From NCBI GenBank assembly GCA_039023545.1, contig JBCHKQ010000001.1:806001-870000 (forward strand): DNA of 64,000 bases, written 5' to 3'. Under the pieces are notes generated by a model. It did no database searches. It was not told the DNA's origin and was given only the letters and a program-made list of their open reading frames with translations. A program made the translations under genes and the position numbers. Numbering within the stretch: position 1 is the first letter of the stretch; every line of letters begins with the position of its first letter. Below, one piece after another: positions 53,703 through 63,160 of this stretch. This DNA comes from Spirochaetia bacterium 38H-sp. Lineage in GTDB: Bacteria > Spirochaetota > Spirochaetia > Winmispirales > Winmispiraceae.

Positions 53703-55439
53703 ATGAGTGATGTTATCTATACACTTCCCGAGCTGATAAGGCGTTCTTCCGAGCGTTTTTCGGATAGGATTCTTTACAGGCTATATGATGATGGAGAAAT
53801 CAAAGAGTCTTTTTCTTATGGAGAGGTCTATGAGAAGATAAGAGCTATGGCAGGACTTCTTACTTCTCTTGGTGTAAAGCCTGGTGATAAGGTCATGCTT
53901 ATATCTGAGAACAGGCCTGCATGGCCTGTTGCTTATTTTGCTATTTCGTTTATAGGTGCAGTAATTGTACCTGTTCTGATAGACTTTACAGCTTCTCAGG
54001 TTAAAACTGTTTTTGAGCATGCAGAGTGTGCAGCCGTATGTACCAGTGAAAAGCTTCTCAATAAACTGGCTGATGCGGGGGTAGAGTCCGACTTTATTCT
54101 GATAGACAGGTTTATGCATGATGATGCCTGTGTTATAAGAAGCAAAAATCTTGTGTCGGTTCCTTATGAGTTGTTGGACCCTGCTGATGTCAAAGAAGAT
54201 GACCTTGCGGCTATTCTCTATACCTCTGGTACGACAGGTAGAAGCAAAGGTGTTATGCTCAGCCATAAGAACCTTGCCTTGCAGGCTTATGAATGCCGTT
54301 CTGTTTTTAAGGTTGGTCCTAGAGACAGGCTTTTTTCTGTTTTGCCTCTTGCTCATACTTACGAGTGCACCATAGGAATGCTTTTCCCTACTGCTTATGG
54401 TTGTTCTATCACATATATATCCAGACCGCCTACGGCTTCTGTTCTTATACCCGCGCTTAGCGAGGTGAGACCCACTGTTATGCTTTCTGTTCCTCTTATA
54501 ATAGAAAAAATTTACAATACAAAGATAAAACCTCAGCTTGTGGACCATCCTCTATATAAATTTAAGCTCACAAGACCTCTTGCCCTTTGGGTTGCAGGCA
54601 AGAAGCTTCTTGCAACATTTGGTGGGGCTTTACGCTTTTTTGGTATTGGCGGGGCCCCTCTTGCCCCTGATACGGAGGATTTCCTCAAGTCATCTGGTTT
54701 CCCTTATGCTATAGGCTACGGGCTTACTGAGACTGCGCCTCTTATAGCCGGTTCTAACCCGCGCAATACTGTACGGGGTGCCATAGGCCCTATTTTTAAA
54801 AATGTGCGGCTTAGAATAGTTGATGCCAACGGTAATATAGTTGCTGGCGAGGGTGTAAAATCAGGCAGCTATAATGCAGAGGGAGAGATACAGGTAAAAA
54901 GCCCTTATGTCATGATGGGTTATTACAAGCAGCCTGAGCTTACACGCAGTGTGTTTACAGAGGACGGATGGTTTAAGACAGGTGATATAGGACTTCTTGA
55001 CAGGCGGGGAAGATTGTTTATAAAAGGAAGGCTTAAATCTCTTATCCTTGGTCCTGGGGGTGAGAATATCTATCCTGAGGAGATAGAGTTTTTGCTTAAT
55101 CTTTCTGATTTTGTAGAAGAATCTCTTGTTTATCAAGATGAGGCTGGGCAGCTTGTGGCTCTTGTTGTGCTCTCTGAGCAGGCTAAAAACCTGTTGGCTG
55201 CTGCCGGAGACGGAGTTGATGAGGCTATGCATAGCATAAGCTCCGGGGTAAATAACCTTACCCGTGCTGCTGAAGACTTTGCAGAGAAGCTCAAGAAGGA
55301 AGTCAATTCCAGACTTGCAGCCTTTTCCAGAATCAGCAGGATAAAGCTTGATGACAAGCCGCTTGAGAAGACTGCAACCCACAAGGTAAAACGCTTTTTG
55401 TATACAGACAAGAATAACGACGATAAAAAATCCGGTTAA
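53703..55439 (+). CDS. Long-chain acyl-CoA synthetase (AMP-forming)
   Basis: 578 residues. The AMP-binding motif ILYTSGTTGRSKGVMLSHKN, the acyl-adenylate motif YGLTETAPLI and the hinge region GWFKTGDIGLLDRRGRLFIKG are all present. It activates fatty acids to acyl-CoA at the cytosolic side of the membrane. About 60 residues inserted near the C-terminus (LLAAAGDGVDEAMHSISSGV...) separate the last catalytic lysine region (KPLEKTATHKVKR). Follows the omptin gene closely; a functional link is not evident. Confidence 0.92.
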   Translation: MSDVIYTLPELIRRSSERFSDRILYRLYDDGEIKESFSYGEVYEKIRAMAGLLTSLGVKPGDKVMLISENRPAWPVAYFAISFIGAVIVPVLIDFTASQVKTVFEHAECAAVCTSEKLLNKLADAGVESDFILIDRFMHDDACVIRSKNLVSVPYELLDPADVKEDDLAAILYTSGTTGRSKGVMLSHKNLALQAYECRSVFKVGPRDRLFSVLPLAHTYECTIGMLFPTAYGCSITYISRPPTASVLIPALSEVRPTVMLSVPLIIEKIYNTKIKPQLVDHPLYKFKLTRPLALWVAGKKLLATFGGALRFFGIGGAPLAPDTEDFLKSSGFPYAIGYGLTETAPLIAGSNPRNTVRGAIGPIFKNVRLRIVDANGNIVAGEGVKSGSYNAEGEIQVKSPYVMMGYYKQPELTRSVFTEDGWFKTGDIGLLDRRGRLFIKGRLKSLILGPGGENIYPEEIEFLLNLSDFVEESLVYQDEAGQLVALVVLSEQAKNLLAAAGDGVDEAMHSISSGVNNLTRAAEDFAEKLKKEVNSRLAAFSRISRIKLDDKPLEKTATHKVKRFLYTDKNNDDKKSG

Positions 55440-55454
55440 AAAATATTTTTTGAT

Positions 55455-55498
55455 ACCGAACGCATAGGACGCTTGTGCGTCCTATGCTGCCTCCGGCA
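55455..55498 (+). repeat. Capped-hairpin element, copy R12a
   Basis: ACCGAACG (55455-55462), perfect 11-bp stem GCATAGGACGC (55462-55472) with 55477-55487, cap TGCCTCCGGCA (55488-55498). Inward-facing pair with R12b; together 146 bp. One of the best-preserved copies. Confidence 0.85.
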
Positions 55499-55532
55499 CT
55501 GATTCTTGTCATGATTTATTTTACGCAGTCAT

Positions 55533-55600
55533 TGCCAAAGGCAGGCAGAAGTGCGCTTATTATTGTTTTTTCCCTATATGTCGCGCTTCTGCCGTTCGGT
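55533..55600 (-). repeat. Capped-hairpin element, copy R12b (reverse)
   Basis: TGCCAAAGGCA (55533-55543), stem GGCAGAAG(TG)CGC (55544-55556) with 55583-55593, CGTTCGGT (55593-55600) followed by ATAAAA. Confidence 0.8.
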
Positions 55601-55632
55601 ATAAAATATTATTTTTATTGAGATATCTGGTA

Positions 55633-57558
55633 TCAGCTTAAGGTTTGGGGCAGGCGTTTTACTTTTTTTATTTTTGCTACTTCTATCGTCAGAGGGTGTG
55701 CGCCAGACGGGTTTTTTACCAGCAGAAGATGTTTGTTGTTCTCTTTTGTGAGTTTTATGGGTCTTGTTTTTATGTTAATTGTACCCGTGGGGCTTGTGAT
55801 TTCCAACTCTAGTTTTTCTGTGCCGCTTTTTAGCGATTCTTCTATGAGGCGGATTTTTGCCTGGTAGTCCAGTCCGTCTGCTTCCAGTATATCCTGCACG
55901 CTGTTGGCATCTGTCATCTGTGCTGAAAAAAGGATAAAGCCGGATTCTATTTTTGCAAGTATGTTCTTTTTTGTTTCCTGAGGGATGTCTTTTTTCTCCA
56001 GTTCTTGTATGAGTTCTTTTTTGCGTTTGCTATTCCCACATGGGGGGATTTCTGTTTTTATGTTTATCGCCGGTATCTCGATATCTGTTTCTAACCTTGT
56101 GTCTTTTTGTTCTTGATCGCTTTCTGTTGGTAATACTATTTCTATTCCGGCTTGGCTTAGCAGGTTCTGCCATTCTTCTGCGCGGTCTTTTTTTATGAGC
56201 AATATGTTTTCTGTAAGTTCTTCTCTTATGCAGTGTTTGTATCCGGGTAGTTTTTTTACAAGTTGTGCGTATTGTGGCTGAAGTATGGCTATAATGCCTT
56301 CTATATGGCGTATTCTTTCTGCTTCTTCCTGCCAGAGTTCCAGTGTTCTTGATAAGCTGTGCGGTAGTGCTGCGGATGATGTTACCATTAGCCTTAACGG
56401 AATTTCTCCCGGCTCTATACCGGCTTCCACTATGTTTTTGTAGCTTTTTTTGCTTATTGTATAGTGACTTACAATGTCATGTTTTTCCAGATCTGCGGTA
56501 CAGGCAGGTATCAGTATGTCTTCCAATTTTGCATGGGGATATATGTTTATCCTGCCGGTTTGTTCTATTATCATCTGAGGTGCAGCAGAAGAAGGAACTT
56601 CTGCCTGGGTTATTGTGTAGACTGTATCTTTTTTATGGAGAATTCCCCAGAGTATGAGTGTTTCTTCTATTGTATCCCCATACTTTTCTGCAAGCTCACC
56701 CAAAGAAAATAGGATTGCTCTGTTTATGTTTCTTTTTGTGTAGTTTTTTCCACTGATAAGGATATGGTTAAGAAGAAGGATGGCTTTTGCCAGCTTCTGT
56801 ATATCTTCCTTTTCTGCTATCGATGCCGCTGCAAAAAGAGAAAGTCGTTGAGATTGTGATATCTGTGATAGATTGTCAGCTTTTTTTAAGAGTGTCTTTT
56901 TGTCTTTTTCCGTGCAGATATCGAGCTTTGTCAGGGCTTGTGTAATAGCGATTAGTCTTTGAGGATTTTCTGTAAAATCTGCTATTTTCTCCGCTATTTC
57001 TTCCTGTTTTTTTGCCTTTATTTCTCCTTTTACCGTTATTATTGTCGGGTCCTTTATAAGTATGGAGAAAAAAGCCGATATAAGTGCAGGTGTGCACCAT
57101 GTAACAGGCGTATTTCCGGGCCATGTTCCCTCCTCTGGAGGGAAAGCATAACTCACAGAGATTGCTTTTTCTGTAAGCATATTTTTGAGTGCCGGGGTAA
57201 AGAGTAGTCTTCCTTCCTTGTCGGGGAATATCAGGAGCCTGTCGTACAATTGACGGATTTTTATATCCGCATCTTCTATGCCGTCCCGTGATAGAAAATC
57301 TGTCAGTTCTTTTTCTGCCGGTTTCTTACTCAGTGCAATGATAGACAGCACTTGCCTGTCTTCCGCGCTAAGAAGGTCTTCTATTGCTTTCTGAGTCTCG
57401 GCTGTGCTGAGATATTTTTCCAGCTTTTCTATAAACCTGGGTTTATGATACGGTGTTTCTATTCTACCCAGATAGTTTCTTATTATGTTGAGAAATGCTT
57501 TGTCAGGCAGCCCCAGAAGATAATCTACCCATTCTGCTCTATCTCTTCTTCTGTCCAT
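55633..57558 (-). CDS. XPB-associated helicase partner protein
   Basis: 641 residues, no Walker motif. The N-terminal part is helical (DYLLGLPDKAFLNIIRNYLG...; about 1-150) and the middle part (about 330-470) has the winged-helix/beta pattern of the helicase-associated domain found beside bacterial XPB helicases. Its start lies within the end of the XPB gene (34-bp overlap), so the two are translationally coupled and probably form a complex. By analogy with archaeal XPB and its nuclease partner Bax1 a DNA-repair role is likely, but no nuclease residues are apparent. The family name is uncertain. Confidence 0.65.
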   Translation of the reverse strand: MDRRRDRAEWVDYLLGLPDKAFLNIIRNYLGRIETPYHKPRFIEKLEKYLSTAETQKAIEDLLSAEDRQVLSIIALSKKPAEKELTDFLSRDGIEDADIKIRQLYDRLLIFPDKEGRLLFTPALKNMLTEKAISVSYAFPPEEGTWPGNTPVTWCTPALISAFFSILIKDPTIITVKGEIKAKKQEEIAEKIADFTENPQRLIAITQALTKLDICTEKDKKTLLKKADNLSQISQSQRLSLFAAASIAEKEDIQKLAKAILLLNHILISGKNYTKRNINRAILFSLGELAEKYGDTIEETLILWGILHKKDTVYTITQAEVPSSAAPQMIIEQTGRINIYPHAKLEDILIPACTADLEKHDIVSHYTISKKSYKNIVEAGIEPGEIPLRLMVTSSAALPHSLSRTLELWQEEAERIRHIEGIIAILQPQYAQLVKKLPGYKHCIREELTENILLIKKDRAEEWQNLLSQAGIEIVLPTESDQEQKDTRLETDIEIPAINIKTEIPPCGNSKRKKELIQELEKKDIPQETKKNILAKIESGFILFSAQMTDANSVQDILEADGLDYQAKIRLIEESLKSGTEKLELEITSPTGTINIKTRPIKLTKENNKHLLLVKNPSGAHPLTIEVAKIKKVKRLPQTLS

Positions 57559-59252
57559 ACTTCTATATTGTATTTGTACCCCTGTTCTGTAAGGAATCTC
57601 TGTCTGTTAAGGCCAAACTCTTCTTCTACTGTATCACGTGTTATTATACTGTAGAAGTAGGCATTATGTTCTTTGGGTCTAAGTATACGTCCCAATCTTT
57701 GAGCTTCTTCTTGCCTTGAGCCAAAGCTTCCTGATATCTGTATTGCAACAGCTGCATCCGGAAGGTCTATGGAAAAATTAGCTACCTTGGATACTATGAG
57801 TGTTTTTATTTTTCCTTCTTTGAATTGATTGTATATTTCTTCTCGTTTTTTATTGGGTGTTTTCCCTGTTATTATGGGTATGGATAGTTCTTTTGCCAGT
57901 TTTTCTAGCTGTTCTACATATTGTCCTATTATGAGAGCCGGGAGACCTCTATGCCTTTTTACAAGTATTTCTGCTATTTTGTTTTTTAGACTGTTTGTGC
58001 TTGCTATCTTAAACTTTTTTCTCCTGTCTGCTGTTATATACTCCATCCGGTCATTATCAGGAAGAGGGATACGAATTTCGTAGCATAAGGCGCTTGCTAT
58101 CCAGCCTTTTTCTTCTACTTGTTTCCAGGGAATATCGTAGCGTTTGGGACCTACTAGAGCAAATAGATGGTGTTCTTTGCCGTCTTCTCTGACCAGTGTG
58201 GCTGTAAGTCCGCATCTTCTTTTTGCCTGGAGTTCTGCGGTTATTTTAAATACCGGTGCGGGCAGAAGGTGTACTTCGTCGTATATGATAAGTCCCCAGT
58301 TGTGTTTGATAAAAAGGTCAAAGTGAGGATAAAAATCAACATCTGGATCAGGTCTCCATGTGAGGATATTATAGGTTGCAACTGTAACAGGCTTGATAGT
58401 CTTTTTTTCTCCCGTGTACTCTCCTATCATGTTTGGGCTTATGTTTGTTTTTTCCAATATCTCATCTATCCATTGATGTGCTGCTGCTATATTGGGTGTG
58501 AGAATCAGAGTGTGTGTCTTGTAGTGTGCCATTACTGCAATTCCTACTATGGTCTTTCCCGAGCCACATGGCATTACTATTGTTCCGTACCCTGTACCAG
58601 GTGTATCATCTCCCGTAAAGGCCTTTACTGCATCTTTCTGATATGCTCTGAGTGAGAACCTTTTTTCGCCTTGAAGGTTTTCCTGAAGGCTAATATCCAG
58701 TCTGTCCCCCTGTTTTAAAGGAACCTTGTCGGACACAGGATAATCAAGATCTATAAGTGCCTGTTTTACCGTTCCCCTGTGCAGCATGTTGAGATAGAGG
58801 ATGTCTTCTTTTTCTTCCAGTTCCTGATATGAGAGCATAAGATATTTTTTGAGGCTGCGATATGAGAGTATCTCTCTTTTGCTCAACGGTGGTTTTATCT
58901 TAAGACAAAGTGTATCTTCCCTTGCTGTTGGGAGAAGGACGACAGAATCCGCTCTGTCTATGGTATGCCGTATAAAGTCAAGGAGGGACTGAGGCACCGG
59001 ATATTTGGAGAATTTATTGAGAGTTAATCCTATATCCTCATAGGAAATACCGGCAGAAGCTGCGTTCCACAGAGATAATGGGCTTATCCTGTATGTATGC
59101 ATATAGTCAGGAGAGCTTATAAGCTCAGAAAATGCGGATATCTTTGCTCTGGCTTCTTCTGCAAAAGGGTTGGCTATTTCCAGAAGTAGTGTGCCGTCAC
59201 TTTGTGCTATAACGGGTCCGTTTATGTCCATTGTATTAAGTAAGGTATACAT
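57525..59252 (-). CDS. Bacterial XPB/Ssl2-type DNA repair helicase
   Basis: 575 residues from the ATG at 59252, which has an AAGAG upstream; an in-frame ATG at 59279 has none. An N-terminal XPB damage-recognition-like domain (about 1-180) precedes the SF2 core: Walker A PCGSGKT (to 234), DEVH (325-328), the XPB-specific RED motif (355-357), and motif VI QEEAQRLGRILRP. It unwinds DNA 3'-5'. Bacterial XPB occurs in spirochaetes, actinobacteria and some other groups; the role is thought to be repair. Confidence 0.93.
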   Translation of the reverse strand: MYTLLNTMDINGPVIAQSDGTLLLEIANPFAEEARAKISAFSELISSPDYMHTYRISPLSLWNAASAGISYEDIGLTLNKFSKYPVPQSLLDFIRHTIDRADSVVLLPTAREDTLCLKIKPPLSKREILSYRSLKKYLMLSYQELEEKEDILYLNMLHRGTVKQALIDLDYPVSDKVPLKQGDRLDISLQENLQGEKRFSLRAYQKDAVKAFTGDDTPGTGYGTIVMPCGSGKTIVGIAVMAHYKTHTLILTPNIAAAHQWIDEILEKTNISPNMIGEYTGEKKTIKPVTVATYNILTWRPDPDVDFYPHFDLFIKHNWGLIIYDEVHLLPAPVFKITAELQAKRRCGLTATLVREDGKEHHLFALVGPKRYDIPWKQVEEKGWIASALCYEIRIPLPDNDRMEYITADRRKKFKIASTNSLKNKIAEILVKRHRGLPALIIGQYVEQLEKLAKELSIPIITGKTPNKKREEIYNQFKEGKIKTLIVSKVANFSIDLPDAAVAIQISGSFGSRQEEAQRLGRILRPKEHNAYFYSIITRDTVEEEFGLNRQRFLTEQGYKYNIEVWTEEEIEQNG

Positions 59253-59651
59253 AAGGAGCTCTTTTTGCAAGTAAAGCATGTGAGACGATGTTTGTATTTA
59301 ATGAAAGGTTTTTATATAAAAAAGATGTAGTTGATAAAGAATACGATATGATATGCCTTGGAGCGATGTTTCTAGCGAAACATCCAAGAAAACGGTTTGT
59401 ATGTATATGTTTTATCAGTGAAAACAATAGTTTTCCTGTGATAGATACTTTTTGTTCTTTATTACTTGGGTATTGGTTTATGATTTTTTCTATTTCTTTC
59501 TGTGTTATCGGTATACAGAAATCAAGTTTTATGTATTCTGCTATCGTATATGAGCTTATTGGTATGTAAAACATATATGTTGGTTTGTTTTTGTAATCAT
59601 TTTAACTCTTTATTTTTGTAATATAAGGAAATATATTTTTTTTATTTTTTG
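59253..59651. other. AT-rich stretch with two overlapping antisense open frames
   Basis: About 400 bp between XPB and the third sugar operon. A plus-strand frame (59288-59569, 93 codons) and a minus-strand frame (59236-59574, 112 codons) overlap almost completely; neither has an RBS or recognisable motif. Treated as non-coding promoter and spacer DNA. Confidence 0.5.
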
Positions 59652-59681
59652 TTGACAGCTTCAAAGGGCACGTGTTACTAT
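59652..59681 (+). promoter_or_regulatory. Candidate promoter of the third sugar ABC operon
   Basis: TTGACA (59652-59657), 18-nt spacer with an extended TGt, TACTAT (59676-59681). Confidence 0.65.
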
Positions 59682-59745
59682 TTTTCAAACACCATTATGG
59701 TGTGCAGCCTGTATGGCTGCAAAGAAAATTTTCAGGAGGGATGTT

Positions 59746-61032
59746 ATGAAGAAAACCCTATTGACTCTCCTTATGTTTGCACTGGTGGCAGGTTTTGCTT
59801 TTGCAAGCGCCAGCCAGGAGACCGGAGGAGGAAAAAAGGTAACTATCGATGTTCTTGCGTACGGCGATAATGCCAATCCGGAAGGACAGAACTGGATCCG
59901 CATAGTAGAAGCTTTTATGAATGAGAACCCCAACGTAGATGTTAAGTATGAGCTTCTCTATGATGAGGCCTACCATCAGAAGGTTACGGCTCGTCTTGCT
60001 TCTGGCGATGTGCCTGATATGGCATATATGGGAGCTGATGCACGCTGGGGTAAACCCTGGCAGGAAGCAGGTCAGCAGGTTGACCACAGACCTTTTCTTG
60101 ATGCTAACTATTATGATTTGAGCCTTATTCCCCCGATGGGACCCAATGGTGAGGTGTACTATGTACCTCTTGGGACATCCAACATAACAACAGTTCTTTA
60201 TATGAATAAGAAGCTTGTAGAATCTCTTGGATTCTCTGCTCCCAAGACGTACGAGGATATTGTTGCTATGGTTCCTGCTGCAAAGAAAAAAGGTCTCACA
60301 GTTCTTGAGATAGCCGGTGGTACAGGCTGGGTATGGGGTTCCTGCTTTATGTCCGGTGTTGTTGCAAGAATAACAGGTGATCCACACTGGGTGAGCAAGG
60401 CTGTTAAGGGCGAGAAGAAGTTTACTGACCCTGATTTTGTTGCTTCTCTTGCTATAATAAAGAAGATGGTTGATGACGGTGTTATCGACAAGAAATCTCT
60501 TCTTGTTGACTACGGCGGAGCTCTTACCAACTTTAACAATGGCAAGTCCCTCTTTATGATAGACGGACAGTGGAGAGCAGGAAGCATAGATCCTACACTT
60601 GCAGAGGACACAATTCTTCTTCCTCTACCCAAGCTTCCTGGACAGAAACCAGGTATGGATGATTCTGTTGCTGCTGCTATATCCATTGGATATGGTCTTA
60701 CCAAGAAAGGTTCAGAGGATGCTGCAGTAAGAAATGCTGGTGTTAAGTTCCTTGAGTATTTTAACAGTGTTCCTGAGGTTACAATTCGTCTTCAGGATGG
60801 TGCTATTGTTGCTCCTGTTCTCAAGAACTTCCCTGTTCCTGAGGACCTGCCTACAATCAGCAAGCGCAAAATAGAGCTTGCTAACAGGGCAAAAATCGTA
60901 ACAGATGTTATAGATGCCTATCTTGCAGGTGCAGCCAACGAGACACTCAATGCAGGAATGCAGAAGATCGTAGGTGGAGAAATAACTCCAGAACAGCTTG
61001 CAAAGCAGGTGGAAGAGCTTGCTCGCCAGTAA
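59746..61032 (+). CDS. Sugar ABC transporter substrate-binding protein (third importer)
   Basis: 428 residues; ATG 59746 with AGGAGGG 5 nt upstream. Type I signal peptide (ending about FAFA-SASQE) and a family-1 solute-binding fold (LAYGDNANPEGQNWIRIVEA, then MAYMGADARWGKPW). The gene that follows the permeases is a GH20-like hexosaminidase, so amino-sugar oligosaccharides such as chitobiose are plausible ligands. Expression over the permeases is probably raised by the hairpin downstream. Confidence 0.88.
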   Translation: MKKTLLTLLMFALVAGFAFASASQETGGGKKVTIDVLAYGDNANPEGQNWIRIVEAFMNENPNVDVKYELLYDEAYHQKVTARLASGDVPDMAYMGADARWGKPWQEAGQQVDHRPFLDANYYDLSLIPPMGPNGEVYYVPLGTSNITTVLYMNKKLVESLGFSAPKTYEDIVAMVPAAKKKGLTVLEIAGGTGWVWGSCFMSGVVARITGDPHWVSKAVKGEKKFTDPDFVASLAIIKKMVDDGVIDKKSLLVDYGGALTNFNNGKSLFMIDGQWRAGSIDPTLAEDTILLPLPKLPGQKPGMDDSVAAAISIGYGLTKKGSEDAAVRNAGVKFLEYFNSVPEVTIRLQDGAIVAPVLKNFPVPEDLPTISKRKIELANRAKIVTDVIDAYLAGAANETLNAGMQKIVGGEITPEQLAKQVEELARQ

Positions 61033-61069
61033 TATGGCCGGTATCAAGATACGCAATTGAGAGTTTTAA

Positions 61070-61094
61070 GGAGGGGGCATCGCCCCCTCCTTTT
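61070..61094 (+). terminator. Attenuator-like hairpin after the binding-protein gene
   Basis: Perfect 9-bp stem GGAGGGGGC/GCCCCCTCC with an ATC loop, then TTTT, just before the permease RBS. Confidence 0.78.
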
Positions 61095-61109
61095 GGAGGA
61101 GGAAAGTAG

Positions 61110-62024
61110 ATGACAGAGAGATTAAAGAAGAACCTTGTTTCTTTTTGGGTGATGGTAGGGCCGGCCTTGCTTGTGTATACCTTTATACTTGCCTATCCTG
61201 TTCTTTATTCCATAGGACTCAGCTTTACGGATTATAATCCCAATATGGGTAACACTGGTAAATGGATGGGCTTGTCCTTATATGCAAAAATGTTTAAGGA
61301 TCCTCTTTTCTGGCATGCTTTTAAGAACAATATGATAGTTGTTCTCGTATCAGTTTTTGGCCAGATTCCACTGGGATTTGTTCTTGCTTATATACTTTTT
61401 AGAAGAATGGTTAGAGCAAGGAACTTTTTTCAGGCTGTTGTTTTTATGCCACAGTTTCTTTCTACAATAGTTATCGGAATTTTGTGGAAGCGTCTTTTTG
61501 AGGCCGATGGAGCTGTTGCCACATTCTTGCAATGGCTTACACAGAATCCCGATGCCCAGTTTGACCTTATGTTAAGAGCGGATACTGTTATGTATCCCAT
61601 TGGCTTTGTCTTGATATGGATGTATACGGGATTTTATATGATAGTTTTTCTTGCCAACCTTCAGAAGCTAGATGTACAGCTTGTGGAAGCAGCCAAGATA
61701 GATGGAGCTACGGAGGCACAGATATTTGCAAGAATTATTATGCCTCTTTTATCTGGTACTATACTTGTATCAGCTATACTTGCTATAGCAGGTTCTCTCA
61801 AGGGCTTTGACCTTATCTTTGCCATGACGGACAGGGGACTGACAAGGCAAAATGCTATGGTTTTGCCCATATATATGTACCAGGTGGCTTTTAATAACTA
61901 CAATGACCCGTTGCGCTTTTCTTATGGAGCAGCCATTGCAAATACCGTTGTTCTTATCAGTGTAGGACTCATAATGTTTGCCAACTGGATCTCCAGTAAG
62001 TTTGATACAGGAGCTGATATATGA
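61110..62024 (+). CDS. Sugar ABC transporter permease (MalF type)
   Basis: 304 residues with six predicted helices and the EAA loop LVEAAKIDGATEAQIFARII. GGAGGAGG precedes the start. Overlaps the next permease by 4 bp. Confidence 0.92.
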   Translation: MTERLKKNLVSFWVMVGPALLVYTFILAYPVLYSIGLSFTDYNPNMGNTGKWMGLSLYAKMFKDPLFWHAFKNNMIVVLVSVFGQIPLGFVLAYILFRRMVRARNFFQAVVFMPQFLSTIVIGILWKRLFEADGAVATFLQWLTQNPDAQFDLMLRADTVMYPIGFVLIWMYTGFYMIVFLANLQKLDVQLVEAAKIDGATEAQIFARIIMPLLSGTILVSAILAIAGSLKGFDLIFAMTDRGLTRQNAMVLPIYMYQVAFNNYNDPLRFSYGAAIANTVVLISVGLIMFANWISSKFDTGADI

Positions 62025-63151
62025 TAGAACAATTGACAGTTGTAGAAGGCCAGGCCAGATGGCAGGATAAGGTCGCCAATGTAGTTGGCAAAACGGTTTC
62101 TTATATAGTATTTATTACTTGGGCATTGCTCACATTGCTTCCTATAGTATGGATGGGATATTCTTCTTTTAAATCCAACGAGGAGCTTAACCGCAGTGTA
62201 TTTGCTCTTCCCCATGATATGTTTGATAATGCACATGACGAGTACAAGGTGCTCAAGCATGGTCCTGGCATAAGATATCCCAAGGATCTCAAAGTACCAA
62301 AAGAGCAGACAATAGTGATAGAGTCTACAACAATAGCTCCGGGCAGAAGATATATGGTATTTTTTCTTGACAAAAAAGATCTTCCGCCTGCATTGGCAAA
62401 CTTAAAACCCGGTGATAAGTTGACTGTGGATCAGCTTCCCAAAAAGTATCAAACTCATATACATTGGAAGACGGTCTGGTTTAACTATGAGTCTGCAATA
62501 ACCTACGGAAAACTGGGGCTTAAGTTTATTAACAGCATAATATATACGGCAGGTTCCACTCTGCTTATTGTGCTCCTGAGTCTCATGGTGGGATTTGCTC
62601 TAGGTAAACTCCCATTTCCCAAGCTTTCTGCAGTCATCGGAGGATTTTTTGGTCTTGGTTACCTGTTGAGCATACCTTCAATAATAATCCCTCTGTTTCT
62701 TATGATGTCCAGTGTAGGACTTGTGGATACTCACATAGGAATAATCATTGTTTATGTAGCCTTTGGACTTCCTCTGGGCGTCATGCTTGCTTCTCAGTTT
62801 ATCAAGGGATTACCAGACAGCCTTGTGGAGTCTGCATACATAGACGGTGCTAGTCTTATGCGCATGTTTTTTAGCATCATTGTTCCCATGGCAAGACCCG
62901 TTGCAATAACAATAGGAATTATAAACGGACTTGGCATATGGAATGAGTTCCTTCTTGTCCTTGTTCTTGCAAGTTCCGAGGCAACAAAATCACTACCTGT
63001 GGGAGTCTTCTCCTTCTCAAGCCTCACAAGTACCCAGCTTGGCTGGCAAATGGCAGCTCTTGTAATAGCCGCACTTCCCGTAATTATTGTTTATGCTATA
63101 TTTAACAGGAGAATAGCAGAAGGTGTTGTTGCAGGTGCCGTAAAAGGCTGA
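62021..63151 (+). CDS. Sugar ABC transporter permease (MalG type) with a large outside insertion
   Basis: 376 residues against about 280 for the family. Between the first helix (about 27-48) and the second (about 178-198) lie about 95 extra residues (about 66-160: FDNAHDEYKVLKHGPGIRYP ... LPPALANLKPGDKLTVDQLP), hydrophilic and beta-rich, on the periplasmic side. The remaining five helices and the EAA loop LVESAYIDGASLMRMFFSII are normal. The insertion may contact the binding protein or substrate. Confidence 0.9.
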   Translation: MIEQLTVVEGQARWQDKVANVVGKTVSYIVFITWALLTLLPIVWMGYSSFKSNEELNRSVFALPHDMFDNAHDEYKVLKHGPGIRYPKDLKVPKEQTIVIESTTIAPGRRYMVFFLDKKDLPPALANLKPGDKLTVDQLPKKYQTHIHWKTVWFNYESAITYGKLGLKFINSIIYTAGSTLLIVLLSLMVGFALGKLPFPKLSAVIGGFFGLGYLLSIPSIIIPLFLMMSSVGLVDTHIGIIIVYVAFGLPLGVMLASQFIKGLPDSLVESAYIDGASLMRMFFSIIVPMARPVAITIGIINGLGIWNEFLLVLVLASSEATKSLPVGVFSFSSLTSTQLGWQMAALVIAALPVIIVYAIFNRRIAEGVVAGAVKG

Positions 63152-63160
63152 AAAATATAA

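Noticed and set aside
59236..59574. Overlapping antisense frames upstream of XPB
   Set aside because: Each is the mirror of the other, neither has an RBS or known motif, and the region is AT-rich spacer with the promoter of the next operon.
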